64,000 nucleotides of DNA from Altererythrobacter ishigakiensis. GTDB taxonomy: Bacteria > Pseudomonadota > Alphaproteobacteria > Sphingomonadales > Sphingomonadaceae. The notes under the pieces are model-generated. The model was not told the DNA's origin. It made no database searches and saw only the letters and a list, made by a program, of their open reading frames with translations. The first letter of the stretch is position 1. Each line of letters opens with the position of its first letter. The position numbers and the translations under genes are program-made. Positions 15,957 to 25,104 of this stretch are shown piece after piece. The DNA lies in contig NZ_CP015963.1 of assembly GCF_001663155.1 (NCBI RefSeq), positions 2,318,001-2,382,000 on the forward strand, in the 5' to 3' direction.

Positions 15957-17705
15957 TCACATCTCCTCAACAGCATCGACCCCCAGAATACGTAAGCCGT
16001 TGCGGATAACCTGCCCTAACTGATCCGCGAGGAAAAGCCTTGCTGCGGTCAGTTCGGCATTTTCTGCCGCGATAAAGCGTTTGTCGGTATCAGTCCTTCC
16101 GAGTGTGTAGAATGAGTGCAGAGCACTCGCGAGATCGTAGAGATAGAAGGCTATCCGGTGCGGCTCACGCGCCTTCGCAGCGGCTTCGACTTCGCGCGGG
16201 AACTGAGCTGCTTGCTTGATCAGGCTTAACTCCTCTGCGCCCAACAGCAAGAGATTATCCGCAGAAGCGGTCAGCCCCTCCTCTGCCGCCTTGCGCAGGG
16301 TAGAACGTATACGGGCATGCGCATACTGAACATAGAAGACCGGATTGTCTTTCGAAGCCTCGACGACCTTTGCAAAGTCAAATTCCATTTGCGCTTCGGG
16401 CTTGCGGGTCAGCATTGTGAAGCGGACAACATCTTTGCCGACTTCCTCGACCATATCGGCGATGGTGATGAAGTTGCCGGAACGTTTCGACATTTTGACC
16501 GGCTCGCCGCCGCGCATCAGTTGAACCATTTGAACCAGTTTGACGTCAAACGGGACTGTCCTGCCCTGCCCCTCTGACAAAGCGGCAACCGCAGCCTTGA
16601 TCCGCTTCACGGTTCCGGCATGGTCTGCGCCCCAGATATCAATCAAGGCATCGGCGCTTTCGGCCTTTTGCATGTGATAGGCCAGATCAGCGCCAAAATA
16701 GGTCCAGGCGCCGTTGGATTTCTTGATTGGCCGATCCTGATCGTCACCAAACTGGGTCGAGCGAAAAAGCGGCAGTTCCACTGGCTCCCAGTCTTCTGGC
16801 GGCGCCTTTCCTTTCGGCGCCTCAAGCACGCCATCATAAACAAAGCCATGCTCCCGCAGCCATGCTTCGGCAGCTTCCGGTTTCCCCGCGGCCTGCAGCG
16901 CAGCTTCAGAGGCAAACTCGTCATGATGGATGCCGAGCATGGCAAGGTCCGCCTTGATCCGGTCCATCATCTTTTCAACGGCTTCTGCCCGAAAGATTGG
17001 CAACCATCCTTCTTCTGGTACGTCCTTGAAACGATCACCCAACTCGCTCGCCAGATATTCGCCGACAGGCTTCAGATAGTCGCCTGGATAAAGACCCTCC
17101 GGAATCTCGCCAATATCTTCGCCAAGCGCTTCCAGATAACGCATGTGTGCGGACCGGGCGAGGACATCGACCTGCCCACCGGCATCGTTGATATAGTATT
17201 CGCGCGTGACGTCGTGCCCTGCAAATTCCAGCAAGCTCGACAATGCGTCACCGACCACGGCTCCGCGGCAGTGGCCCATATGCATCGGGCCAGTCGGGTT
17301 GGCCGAGACATATTCGACGTTGACACGCTTGCCAGCGCCGATCTGCGAACGACCGTAGCTATCCGCCTGTCCTGCAATCACATTCAGCTCGTTTAGCCAG
17401 ACGTCAGACTCGAGGCGAAGATTGATGAAGCCTGGCCCGGCGATTTCAGCGCTCGCAATCTCGGGATCATCGTTCAACCTGCCCACGATAGCTTCGGCCA
17501 GCATGCGCGGATTGGTCTTAGCCTGCTTGGCCAGCACCATCGCAGCATTTGTCGCCAAATCACCATGGCTCGCATCGCGGGGCGGCTCGACTGCAACATT
17601 GGCAGTATTCGTGCCTTCAGGGAGCACGCCCTCGGCTTCGAGTGCAGCGAGCACCGCTGCAACCTTGCCTTCGAAAATCTTGTAGAGTGTCATTGCATCG
17701 GACAT
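15957..17705 (-). CDS. argS: Arginyl-tRNA synthetase
   Basis: A 582-aa class I synthetase. The HIGH signature appears as PTGPMHMGHCRGA near residue 135, the KMSKS-like signature as PVKMSKRSGNF, and the N-terminal Add-1 domain and C-terminal DALR anticodon domain (HRIAFYLYDLASALHSFYTL) are present. It charges tRNA-Arg in the cytoplasm. It is the first gene of the block running down to tatC. Confidence 0.97.
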   Translation of the reverse strand: MSDAMTLYKIFEGKVAAVLAALEAEGVLPEGTNTANVAVEPPRDASHGDLATNAAMVLAKQAKTNPRMLAEAIVGRLNDDPEIASAEIAGPGFINLRLESDVWLNELNVIAGQADSYGRSQIGAGKRVNVEYVSANPTGPMHMGHCRGAVVGDALSSLLEFAGHDVTREYYINDAGGQVDVLARSAHMRYLEALGEDIGEIPEGLYPGDYLKPVGEYLASELGDRFKDVPEEGWLPIFRAEAVEKMMDRIKADLAMLGIHHDEFASEAALQAAGKPEAAEAWLREHGFVYDGVLEAPKGKAPPEDWEPVELPLFRSTQFGDDQDRPIKKSNGAWTYFGADLAYHMQKAESADALIDIWGADHAGTVKRIKAAVAALSEGQGRTVPFDVKLVQMVQLMRGGEPVKMSKRSGNFITIADMVEEVGKDVVRFTMLTRKPEAQMEFDFAKVVEASKDNPVFYVQYAHARIRSTLRKAAEEGLTASADNLLLLGAEELSLIKQAAQFPREVEAAAKAREPHRIAFYLYDLASALHSFYTLGRTDTDKRFIAAENAELTAARLFLADQLGQVIRNGLRILGVDAVEEM

Positions 17706-17768
17706 GGGAGAGCGCCTAGCCGAATTGGCCAGAATCGCAAGAAATCAGGTGGTGTCGCGCGCTTTTGT

Positions 17769-18425
17769 TCAGCGCGTTACGTTGTATGCCAGCTGCTCTT
17801 GCGTCAGCTGGAAACCGATCAACATCTCGAAGCTCGCGCGCTGAATTGCCGCGCGAACCTGCGGATCAGCCAGGGGATCGAGCGCCGCGTCAGGATCGCC
17901 GGGCCGCCGTCGACGCGTGATCTGTTGTCGAATTTCGACCGGAAGGGTCGCCTCGGCACGGTTCACGAATGAGCCGGCTTGCGCACTCGCGCTCGCACGC
18001 TCCTGCCCGTCAGCAAAGTTCAATGTCACAGTGCCCACACTCTTGGTAACAACCGCGCTGCCACCCCGCAAAACCGTGACAAAATAAGGCAATTCGACCG
18101 TGCGCGCGCCCCGTACATCCGTACGGCGAGCATGCACATCGAAGGTCGCACCCGTATACACCTGCTCATCTGTCCCAGATTCGTCACAAGTCGATCGAAG
18201 GTTGGTGATCGAAGCTGTCACATCAAGATTGCTGGCAGTCTGGTCACCTGACGTCCGGAAAGTGGTAACGTCCCCAGTGTAGTCAGGAATGCCGACTGCC
18301 GGGCACTGCCCCAGAACTGTCGTGATGCCGACTCCTTGATCGACCACCAGCTCGCCTTCGTTGACGCAGCCGGCCAGGCCAGCGGCAAATGCAGTTGCGG
18401 CCAAAATGCGAAACTTGCGCTTCAT
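17769..18425 (-). CDS. Putative lipoprotein of unknown function
   Basis: A 218-aa protein. The ATG at 18425, with AAGGATC upstream, gives a clear lipoprotein signal peptide: MKRKFRILAATAFAAGLAGC, with cysteine at residue 20 as the acylation site. The mature part is rich in Thr/Ser/Val with beta-strand patterns (TASITNLRSTCDESGT, then TVELPYFVTVLRGGSAVVTK). It ends in a helical segment (FEMLIGFQLTQEQLAYNVTR). I do not recognise a named family. It is divergent from ispH. Confidence 0.75.
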   Translation of the reverse strand: MKRKFRILAATAFAAGLAGCVNEGELVVDQGVGITTVLGQCPAVGIPDYTGDVTTFRTSGDQTASNLDVTASITNLRSTCDESGTDEQVYTGATFDVHARRTDVRGARTVELPYFVTVLRGGSAVVTKSVGTVTLNFADGQERASASAQAGSFVNRAEATLPVEIRQQITRRRRPGDPDAALDPLADPQVRAAIQRASFEMLIGFQLTQEQLAYNVTR

Positions 18426-18532
18426 CGCGTTACGATCCTTAAACCTTGCATTGGCCAGCATCTTGTTGTGCTGACCCAGAATAGTTTAACACGCCCTAGC
18501 GGTGCGTGTCGCAAAGCGCTAGAGGGCGTGAC

Positions 18533-19507
18533 ATGAACGCTCCCTTTCAGTCAGCAGAATCCGGGGAAAATCGCCCCAAGCTCAAACTTCTTATCGCTGC
18601 ACCGCGCGGCTTTTGCGCTGGCGTGGACCGGGCAATTGAGATCGTCGAAAAGGCGCTCCAACGTTATGGAGCGCCAGTCTATGTTCGGCATGAGATCGTG
18701 CACAACAAATATGTGGTAGAGGATCTGAAGGCAAAAGGCGCAGTTTTTGTCGAAGAGCTCGACGAGGTACCCGACGATGCGCCCGTTGTATTCAGCGCAC
18801 ACGGTGTTCCTAAATCAGTGCCCGCAGAGGCTGAGCGGCGCAAATTGCTTTACGTTGACGCAACTTGCCCGCTGGTCAGCAAGGTACACCGCCAAGCCGA
18901 ACGTCAGATAGAAAAGCAGCGTCATATCATCTTCGTCGGTCATGCCGGGCATCCGGAAGTGATCGGTACAATGGGCCAAGTCGAGCCGGGTCAAATGACA
19001 TTGGTTGAAACCGTCGAAGACGTAGACAAGCTGGAGTTTGCAGAGGGTCAAGAGCTGTCATTTCTGACGCAAACGACACTATCGGTTGATGACACTCGCG
19101 ACATCATCTCGGCATTGCAGAAGCGCTATCCGCAGATTGTGGGGCCAAAGGCTGAGGACATTTGCTACGCAACATCGAACAGACAAGCCGCTGTTAAACA
19201 GATCGCCCCAGAGAGCGATCTGGTGCTTGTTATCGGTGCCCCCAACAGCTCCAATTCGCTGCGCTTGGTTGAAGTGGCAGAGCGGCTGGGAACAAAATCC
19301 TATCTGATCCAGCGCGCTGACGAGATTGACCCGGAATGGCTTGAGGGCGTTGGTACAATCGGCATCACCGCTGGTGCGTCTGCTCCGGAGAAACTCGTCC
19401 GCGAAGTGATCGACCACTTTAGCGACTGGTGCGATGTTGAAGAAGAGACCGTAAAGGCCGCGGAAGAAAAGATGGTCTTCAAGCTGCCCAGGCAGTTGCT
19501 CGACTAA
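18533..19507 (+). CDS. ispH: 4-hydroxy-3-methylbut-2-enyl diphosphate reductase
   Basis: A 324-aa iron-sulfur enzyme, the last step of the MEP isoprenoid pathway, making IPP and DMAPP. The three cluster cysteines are visible: C28 (APRGFCAGV), C112 ([11 protein letters not shown]) and C211 (ICYATSNRQ), at the family spacing; the catalytic Glu142 is in HPEVIG. I start it at the ATG at 18533 after GAGGG; a GTG at 18506 would add nine residues. It begins the ispH-thrB-rnhA block. Confidence 0.97.
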   Translation: MNAPFQSAESGENRPKLKLLIAAPRGFCAGVDRAIEIVEKALQRYGAPVYVRHEIVHNKYVVEDLKAKGAVFVEELDEVPDDAPVVFSAHGVPKSVPAEAERRKLLYVDATCPLVSKVHRQAERQIEKQRHIIFVGHAGHPEVIGTMGQVEPGQMTLVETVEDVDKLEFAEGQELSFLTQTTLSVDDTRDIISALQKRYPQIVGPKAEDICYATSNRQAAVKQIAPESDLVLVIGAPNSSNSLRLVEVAERLGTKSYLIQRADEIDPEWLEGVGTIGITAGASAPEKLVREVIDHFSDWCDVEEETVKAAEEKMVFKLPRQLLD

Positions 19508-19522
19508 GGAATCACGTGGCTC

Positions 19523-20518
19523 GTGGCGGTCTACACTCACCTTGGAGCTGAACAACTGGCAGAGCTGATTTCTGCCTACGATGTCGGCAGCCTGACTTCG
19601 GCCAAAGGCATTGCCGAAGGCGTCTCGAACAGCAATTGGCTGATCGAAACGAGCGGCAATAACGGCAACAGCACGCGCTTTATCCTGACAATGTATGAGC
19701 GTCGGATCGATTTGTCCGATCTGCCGTTCTTTCTGTCATTGCTCGATCATCTGGCAGCAAAGGGCTGCCCTGTTCCGCGGACGATCCATGACCGCGATGG
19801 TGCGGCTTTTCGAATGATCGATGACAAGGCAGTAGCGCTGATCGAGTATCTGCCTGGCGTGTCAGTGGATTATCCGACCCCTGATCAAGCATACTCGGTT
19901 GGGCGAGCTGTGGCGCAGATGCACTTCGCTGTCGCTGACTTCCCGCACAAGCGTTACCAGTCCATGGGGCTTGCCGAGTGGGACGACGCGATCAATCGTT
20001 GCGGCGCAGATGCATTGGCTACGATCGATCCTGGCTTGCCAGATTTCGCATTCGGAGAGTTGAGCCGGTTCGTCGGCGAGTGGCCAGGCGGTTTGCCGCA
20101 CGGTGTCGTCCATTGCGATCTGTTTCCGGACAATGTTCTGATGTTGGGAGATAGAGTCAGCGGCCTGATCGATTTCTATTTCGCCGCGACGGATTTCTTC
20201 GCCTATGATCTTGCAGTCACACACGCGGCATGGAGCTTTGAACGCGGCGGCCACATATATAGGCCAGAGGTCGGAAGAGCTCTATTAGCGGGATACGAAA
20301 CAGCTCGTCCGCTAAGCGACGCCGAGCGGTATGCCATGCCGGTGCTTGCCCGCGGCGCGTGTATGCGCTTCATATCATCACGCGCATCAGATTGGCTTGA
20401 AGCGCCCGATGATGCATTGGTTTCCCGCAAGGACCCAATGGACTTTGTTCGCCGCTCACAATTCTATGCTGATGCCGGGCCAGAACTCTTCGCACGACTT
20501 GGCCAAGACGAGCAATAA
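19523..20518 (+). CDS. thrB: Homoserine kinase (aminoglycoside-phosphotransferase fold)
   Basis: A 331-aa kinase that phosphorylates homoserine on the way to threonine. It belongs to the ThrB type with an APH/choline-kinase fold, not the GHMP type. Seen: the start [32 protein letters not shown] near residue 33, the catalytic loop [12 protein letters not shown] and the metal-binding [11 protein letters not shown]. It starts with GTG, 15 bases after ispH. Its neighbours ispH and rnhA are the usual ones in Sphingomonadales. Confidence 0.95.
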   Translation: MAVYTHLGAEQLAELISAYDVGSLTSAKGIAEGVSNSNWLIETSGNNGNSTRFILTMYERRIDLSDLPFFLSLLDHLAAKGCPVPRTIHDRDGAAFRMIDDKAVALIEYLPGVSVDYPTPDQAYSVGRAVAQMHFAVADFPHKRYQSMGLAEWDDAINRCGADALATIDPGLPDFAFGELSRFVGEWPGGLPHGVVHCDLFPDNVLMLGDRVSGLIDFYFAATDFFAYDLAVTHAAWSFERGGHIYRPEVGRALLAGYETARPLSDAERYAMPVLARGACMRFISSRASDWLEAPDDALVSRKDPMDFVRRSQFYADAGPELFARLGQDEQ

Positions 20519-20522
20519 TTCC

Positions 20523-20966
20523 ATGAGACAGGTAGAGATATTTACTGACGGTGCATGCAAGGGCAATCCCGGCCCGGGTGGCTGGGCGGCGCTGCTGCGT
20601 ATGGGCAAGCATGAAAAAGAGCTGTCGGGCAGCGAGCCAGAGACGACCAATAACCGCATGGAGATGACCGCAGTCATCCGTGCGCTTGCAGCACTGACCG
20701 AAGCTTGTGATGTTTCGCTCTACACCGATAGCAAGTATGTCATCGACGGGATCACAAAATGGATCGAAGGTTGGCAGAAGCGAGGCTGGAAGACGGCGGC
20801 CAAAAAGCCGGTCCTCAACGAAGACTTGTGGCGGCAGATGCTAGACGAGGTGGGCCGGCACAAGATCACCTGGCATTGGGTCAAGGGCCACAACGGCCAT
20901 CCTGAAAACGAACGGGTTGACCAAATGGCAAGCGAAAGGGCCGAACAAGCCGGGCGCGGCCTATAG
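20523..20966 (+). CDS. rnhA: Ribonuclease HI
   Basis: A 147-aa enzyme that cuts the RNA strand of RNA-DNA hybrids. All active-site residues are in place: D9 ([15 protein letters not shown]), E47 (NNRMEM), D69 (YTDSKYV), H123 ([10 protein letters not shown]) and D133. The ATG at 20523 follows the thrB stop by four bases; the 64 codons before it in the open frame overlap thrB and are spurious. Confidence 0.97.
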   Translation: MRQVEIFTDGACKGNPGPGGWAALLRMGKHEKELSGSEPETTNNRMEMTAVIRALAALTEACDVSLYTDSKYVIDGITKWIEGWQKRGWKTAAKKPVLNEDLWRQMLDEVGRHKITWHWVKGHNGHPENERVDQMASERAEQAGRGL

Positions 20967-21025
20967 CCTTCAGCCCATTTTGTTCGACCCATTTCAAAAG
21001 CGTTGCGCGAACGCTTTAGTTTCTA

Positions 21026-21202
21026 TCAGTAGTTGTCGACGACCTCTGCATTCGGGCCGTTCTTCAAGACAGAGGCGATCGCATTCTTCGCACTCGCCTT
21101 TGAGCTATAGCCTTCGGTCCACCAGATGGTTTCCGAGTTATAGATGAAGTACGAAACAAATTCGCCTTTCTTGTTTTTGCGAATTTCGAAGCGGTGCGCC
21201 AT
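21026..21202 (-). CDS. YegP-like (DUF1508) small protein
   Basis: A 58-aa protein. AGGGAGA stands before the ATG at 21202. The sequence is one DUF1508 repeat: it opens MAHRFEIRKNKKGEFVSYFI, continues with TIWWTEGYSSKASAKNAIAS and ends NGPNAEVVDNY. The GYSSKASAKNAI and VVDN elements are diagnostic. E. coli YegP has two such repeats; this is a one-repeat form. Function is unknown, with a proposed role in stress. It converges on rnhA. Confidence 0.88.
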   Translation of the reverse strand: MAHRFEIRKNKKGEFVSYFIYNSETIWWTEGYSSKASAKNAIASVLKNGPNAEVVDNY

Positions 21203-21288
21203 GTACTGTCTCCCTGGTTAAATTCTGCAATTGCCGCGTAACGTAACGTCACGGTTTCAAAAAGCTAGTGGCAAGAACAATGTAGTCT

Positions 21289-22407
21289 CTAATCCGCCAA
21301 GCCCTCTTGTGAATGAAACCGCATTGGCGAATAAAGTTCCGCGTCAAGTCCGCGGGTCAACTTGTCGCGGCCATTGCCGAGCAACAATTGCGCACCAAGT
21401 CGCGCCGCAGCCGGCGCAGTCTGGATACCGTAGCCGCCTTGCCCTGCGAACCAGAAGAAGTTCTCAACTTTCGGATCATATCCGTAGACCGGCCTCCGGT
21501 CGGGTGCAAAGCTGCGCAGCCCCGCCCATTTTCGTTCAAGCCCTTCGATTTTCCATCGCGTCACCATTTCAAGTCGGTCGATCGCTGTGGCCACATCCAG
21601 TTCTTCGGGCGCCGCATCGCACGGTTCAGTCGGGGTCTCATCATGCGGACTGAGCCAGAGTCGCCCGCTCTCCGGCTTGAAGTAAAAACTGCCTGATATA
21701 TCGAGACACAAGGGCATATCATCCGGTGGCGCAGGATCTACCTTTAGTTGCGCAACCGTGCGTCGGAGCGGCTGAATTCCGAGCGGAGATGCGCCAGCGC
21801 TTTGCGCTATGGTATCCGCCCATGCGCCCGCCGCATTGGCGATAACCGTCGCGCAAAATTCCCGCCCGTCCTCGCACTGAATGGCCCAACCATCTTGAGA
21901 AAGACGAAGCGATCGAACCCGAGCGCGACTTACCAACTGCACTCCATTGGCTTTCGCTCTCTTCAGATAATGAGCGTGTAGGCCAGCAACATCGATATCG
22001 GCGCAATCACGCTGCCAGATCGCACGGTCCCACTCAGCCTGTAAGCCCGGTACGCTTTCATCCAATTCATGCCGATCGATCTGCTCGAATTCGGCTCCAG
22101 TACCCGAAAACCGTTCGAAGAAATCGTCGATCTTTGACTGATCCGCTTCGCGCGCGAGATAGAGCGCCCCGCGATCGCTTAGGAAACTATGCTGTTTCAG
22201 ATACTCGCCTGAGGCCATGGTCAGCGGAACGATCTCGGGACCGCCGTAGCACGTCTCCCAGAACGCCGCTGATCGTCCGGTCGAGTGATAGCCGGGCATG
22301 TCTTCTGCCTCGAGGATGATCACGCGCGCATCTGCGCTTATTTCAGCAGCCAGACTGGCGCCCGCCATTCCAGCCCCGATTACCGCAATGTCGAACAATT
22401 CGCTCAC
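21289..22407 (-). CDS. FAD-dependent oxidoreductase (D-amino-acid oxidase/GlpD family)
   Basis: A 372-aa protein with the DAO fold. The N-terminal dinucleotide motif AVIGAGMAGASLAAEI (residues 8-23) is followed by HSTGRSAAFWETCYGGPEI, typical of flavin-linked amine or hydroxyacid oxidases. A GAWADTIAQSAG substrate segment and a C-terminal FAD-contact region (WFAGQGGYGIQTAPAAARLG) complete it. The substrate is not determined. The gene overlaps the end of the hydrolase gene upstream by four bases, so they are cotranscribed. Confidence 0.87.
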   Translation of the reverse strand: MSELFDIAVIGAGMAGASLAAEISADARVIILEAEDMPGYHSTGRSAAFWETCYGGPEIVPLTMASGEYLKQHSFLSDRGALYLAREADQSKIDDFFERFSGTGAEFEQIDRHELDESVPGLQAEWDRAIWQRDCADIDVAGLHAHYLKRAKANGVQLVSRARVRSLRLSQDGWAIQCEDGREFCATVIANAAGAWADTIAQSAGASPLGIQPLRRTVAQLKVDPAPPDDMPLCLDISGSFYFKPESGRLWLSPHDETPTEPCDAAPEELDVATAIDRLEMVTRWKIEGLERKWAGLRSFAPDRRPVYGYDPKVENFFWFAGQGGYGIQTAPAAARLGAQLLLGNGRDKLTRGLDAELYSPMRFHSQEGLAD

Positions 22408-23360
22408 TGGCGCGGTGCCATCCGATCCAGAAAGTCGTTGATCGCGTTCATTGCCCTGCTGCGCACGGCGTCTACCTCTCGCAGCACCTCATGATGCGCT
22501 TCCTTGCCAAAGCGAAGGATTTCGGAATTCGGCAAGCGCCGCGCGGCTTCGTCAATCGCCTTGATACCAACCAGCTTGTCGTTTGATGTGGCGACAATGA
22601 ACACTGGTGTCTGGACCTGCTCCAACTTGTCTCCGTCAAATAATGTGCGCATCGATGAATAGGCGCGTTCAACCCAGCCCCAGCTCCCAGGCCCCATCAC
22701 CAGCTCTGGGCGCTCCTCACGCCACCACAACTCGTCTTGATAGCGGTCATCGTCATGGGTCAGCAGTGCCTGACGACCCGCAGGAACCACGCCGGGCTTC
22801 TCGCTCCATTTCCATGCCTGCCGCTTGGGATCCCCGATCGCGCACATCAGCTTGGCGGCAGCATGGCCAACGGCAGGCGGCAAAGCGCCTGCAAAGCCAA
22901 GCATCGGCGCAGAGAGAACCATAGCGTCGGGATCGATCCTGCGCTCTGCAAGCGCGCGCAAGACCAGGTGCCCTCCCATGGAATGCGCCGCCAGTACATG
23001 TGGTCCAGCAACTTGCGCTTTCCATTCTTTCCAGAGCGCAGCCAGATCCTCCACCCAAAGGTCGAAATCATCGACATGGCCTGTAACCGCATCATTTCCC
23101 AATCGACCAGAACCCGCTTGTCCGCGCCAATCCGCTGCGGTCACGCGCCAGCCCTCACGATGCCACTGTTCCAGCGCTTCGAGATACTTCTCGTAATTGT
23201 CTCCGCGACCCGGAAAGAAAAGGATTGATCCGCGCTGAGGGTGCTCCACGGCCCAGTCAATCCTGCGGATCTTGTGCCCGTCTGGTGCAGCCCAGAATGT
23301 CTCTATGGCCGAAGATGGAATTGCGCGTCGATTTATCGGTTCAAGGAGTGTCCCGTTCAC
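22404..23360 (-). CDS. Alpha/beta hydrolase, lysophospholipase (PldB-like)
   Basis: A 318-aa serine hydrolase. The nucleophile elbow is AAHSMGGHL, the aspartate is likely in TSNDKLVG, and the histidine lies in GKEAHHEVL near the end. GSILFFPGRGDNYEKYLEAL resembles the start of the PldB/lysophospholipase group. The open frame runs 180 codons further upstream, but that part overlaps cpaA in antisense and is rich in His/Gln/Lys. I therefore start at the GTG at 23360 (MNGTLLEPINRRAIP), though its ribosome-binding site is weak. It is divergent from cpaA and coupled to the FAD oxidoreductase. Confidence 0.85.
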   Translation of the reverse strand: MNGTLLEPINRRAIPSSAIETFWAAPDGHKIRRIDWAVEHPQRGSILFFPGRGDNYEKYLEALEQWHREGWRVTAADWRGQAGSGRLGNDAVTGHVDDFDLWVEDLAALWKEWKAQVAGPHVLAAHSMGGHLVLRALAERRIDPDAMVLSAPMLGFAGALPPAVGHAAAKLMCAIGDPKRQAWKWSEKPGVVPAGRQALLTHDDDRYQDELWWREERPELVMGPGSWGWVERAYSSMRTLFDGDKLEQVQTPVFIVATSNDKLVGIKAIDEAARRLPNSEILRFGKEAHHEVLREVDAVRSRAMNAINDFLDRMAPRQ

Positions 23361-23447
23361 TTGGCTAATTTCAACTCTCTGGCTGTGGTTACTTTTTGGT
23401 AAGTCATAGTCTTTAGCACTGTCTCCCAAGGGAAACCTGGGGGCCAA

Positions 23448-23939
23448 ATGTTTTTCGAATATCTCCACTACGGATTGCTCGGTGGCTTGGCAATTGCCCT
23501 GCTGTTCGCCGCATTTACCGACCTGCACCGCCGCCAGATTGATAACTGGCTGAACGCAGGTATTGCGCTTGCCGCGCCGATCTTCTGGTGGGCCAGCGGC
23601 CTTTCCTTGTGGCCGGGCGTCGCAGCGCAGCTTGGCGTTGCATTGGCTGCTTTCGCTGTCTTCGCCGGATTGTTTGCTCTGAAGATGATGGGCGGCGGGG
23701 ATGTCAAACTTCTGACCGCTCTTGCGCTGTGGGTCGAGCCGTCCTGGTTTCTCAAACTTCTGATCGTGATGGCGCTCGCTGGCGGAGGGCTGACCATCAT
23801 CATGGGCGGCTGGCACATCATCCGCAAACAGAGAGATCGCCTCAAAATTCCATACGGGGTGGCCATCGCAATCGGTGGCCTGTGGGTGATCGGAACACAA
23901 TACTTACCTCGTGCGAGCGAGACCACCGGATTGGGATGA
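23448..23939 (+). CDS. cpaA: Tad pilus prepilin peptidase CpaA/TadV
   Basis: A 163-aa inner-membrane aspartic peptidase of the type IV prepilin family, trimming Flp-type pilins. The catalytic pair is D25 (AAFTDLHRR) and D85 (MMGGGDVKLL), the standard FTD/GxGD arrangement. Several hydrophobic spans surround them. It is the first gene of the Tad operon here. No flp pilin gene fits in the 87 bases before it. Confidence 0.9.
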   Translation: MFFEYLHYGLLGGLAIALLFAAFTDLHRRQIDNWLNAGIALAAPIFWWASGLSLWPGVAAQLGVALAAFAVFAGLFALKMMGGGDVKLLTALALWVEPSWFLKLLIVMALAGGGLTIIMGGWHIIRKQRDRLKIPYGVAIAIGGLWVIGTQYLPRASETTGLG

Positions 23940-23983
23940 ACCTGATTTTAACCAATTCACGAATAAAGACACAAACCATTCCC

Positions 23984-24000
23984 GCCCGAAGTGTTCGGGC
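23984..24000 (+). promoter_or_regulatory. Perfect 7-bp hairpin in the cpaA-cpaB gap
   Basis: GCCCGAA-GTG-TTCGGGC forms a tight stem-loop 23 bases before the cpaB start. There is no T-run, so it is more likely an mRNA processing or stability element, or an attenuator, than a terminator. Confidence 0.5.
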
Positions 24001-24023
24001 CGAACTAGGGGGCTTGATTAGCC

Positions 24024-25091
24024 ATGGATAGGAAAAAGCTGGTTTTGCTGCTTGTTGCACTGGTCGTTGCGGTCGGTACGGCGTTGGCAGCTCGGAGCAT
24101 GTTTGCCGGTAGCACGGCACCACAGGTTGAAGCAGCACCTGTGCCCGAGGGACCCAAGGTTCTTGTGGCACAACGCGCACTGCCAACCGGCACTATTATC
24201 ACTGCAGATGCGATGAACTTCCAGCAGTGGCCGGAGGAACTGGTGCAGGATGCATATTTCCTCGACGGCGAATCAGACATCAACGAGTTGCTTGGCACCG
24301 TTGTACGTCACCCTATCACTGCAGGTGAACCAGTCACGCAGGGTTCTTTGGTTAGCCCTGGTGATCGCGGTTTCCTTGCTGCGGCGCTCAGCCCCGGCAT
24401 GCGCGCTGTCACCGTCCCTGTATCGGCTAAGACCGGTGTCGCAGGCTTCGTATTCCCTGGTGACCGCGTTGACCTTGTTCTGACGCAAACTGTGTCAGGC
24501 GACGAAGGCCAGCCGCTGAAAGCTGCAGAAACTGTGCTTCGTAATCTGCGCGTTCTGGCAACCGACCAGTCAACCGAGCAGACGACCACGGAAGATGGCA
24601 AGACTGTAGTCCGCGCGTTCCGCACAGTGACCCTCGAAGTCACACCAAAGATTGCAGAGAAGGTCGCAGTTGCTCAGACAATTGGCACACTCAGTCTCGC
24701 ACTGCGCTCTATTGCCGATAATCAGGCTGAACTCGAACGCGCAATCGCTTCAGGCGACGTTGTCATCCCAGATGACGCGACACCAGAAGAAGAAGAGAAT
24801 ATTCTTCGCGCTGCCATGAATCGCCCGGTTGAGCGTGGCGCAACTGTCAGCACCGGGGGCGACGTGTCTCGTTATCAGCGCCGTACCAAGCCCATCATGA
24901 ACTCGGAACGTCCGACTAATCCTGATGGCACACCGGTCATTCCTGGCCCGACTGTCCGCGTATCGCGTGGAAACAACACAACCACTGTTCCAATCGCGAA
25001 GGCCGGAACTGATCTCAATCAGGTTCAGGCTCAGAATGTGCGCAAAGCAGGCAAAGTGGTGCCGATTGCTGGCGCAACGGTAATTCGTTGA
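24024..25091 (+). CDS. cpaB: Tad pilus assembly protein CpaB/RcpC
   Basis: A 355-aa periplasmic protein. An N-terminal membrane anchor (KKLVLLLVALVVAVGTALAA) precedes an SAF domain (VLVAQRALPTGTIITADAMN) and the RcpC domain with RAVTVPVSAKTGVAGFVFPG-DRVDL. It is thought to steer the CpaC secretin and pilus across the periplasm. The C-terminal ~80 residues are Thr/Pro-rich and likely flexible. It lies 13 bp before cpaC. Confidence 0.93.
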   Translation: MDRKKLVLLLVALVVAVGTALAARSMFAGSTAPQVEAAPVPEGPKVLVAQRALPTGTIITADAMNFQQWPEELVQDAYFLDGESDINELLGTVVRHPITAGEPVTQGSLVSPGDRGFLAAALSPGMRAVTVPVSAKTGVAGFVFPGDRVDLVLTQTVSGDEGQPLKAAETVLRNLRVLATDQSTEQTTTEDGKTVVRAFRTVTLEVTPKIAEKVAVAQTIGTLSLALRSIADNQAELERAIASGDVVIPDDATPEEEENILRAAMNRPVERGATVSTGGDVSRYQRRTKPIMNSERPTNPDGTPVIPGPTVRVSRGNNTTTVPIAKAGTDLNQVQAQNVRKAGKVVPIAGATVIR

Positions 25092-25104
25092 GGGGGCGTG
25101 ACCG

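Noticed and set aside
16620..17396. A 258-codon plus-strand frame inside argS.
   Set aside because: It lies wholly antisense to a secure synthetase gene and its translation has no recognisable motif.
23361..23900. A 180-codon upstream extension of the lysophospholipase-like frame, antisense to cpaA.
   Set aside because: It overlaps cpaA almost completely, is rich in His/Gln/Lys with no domain, and the hydrolase is complete without it.
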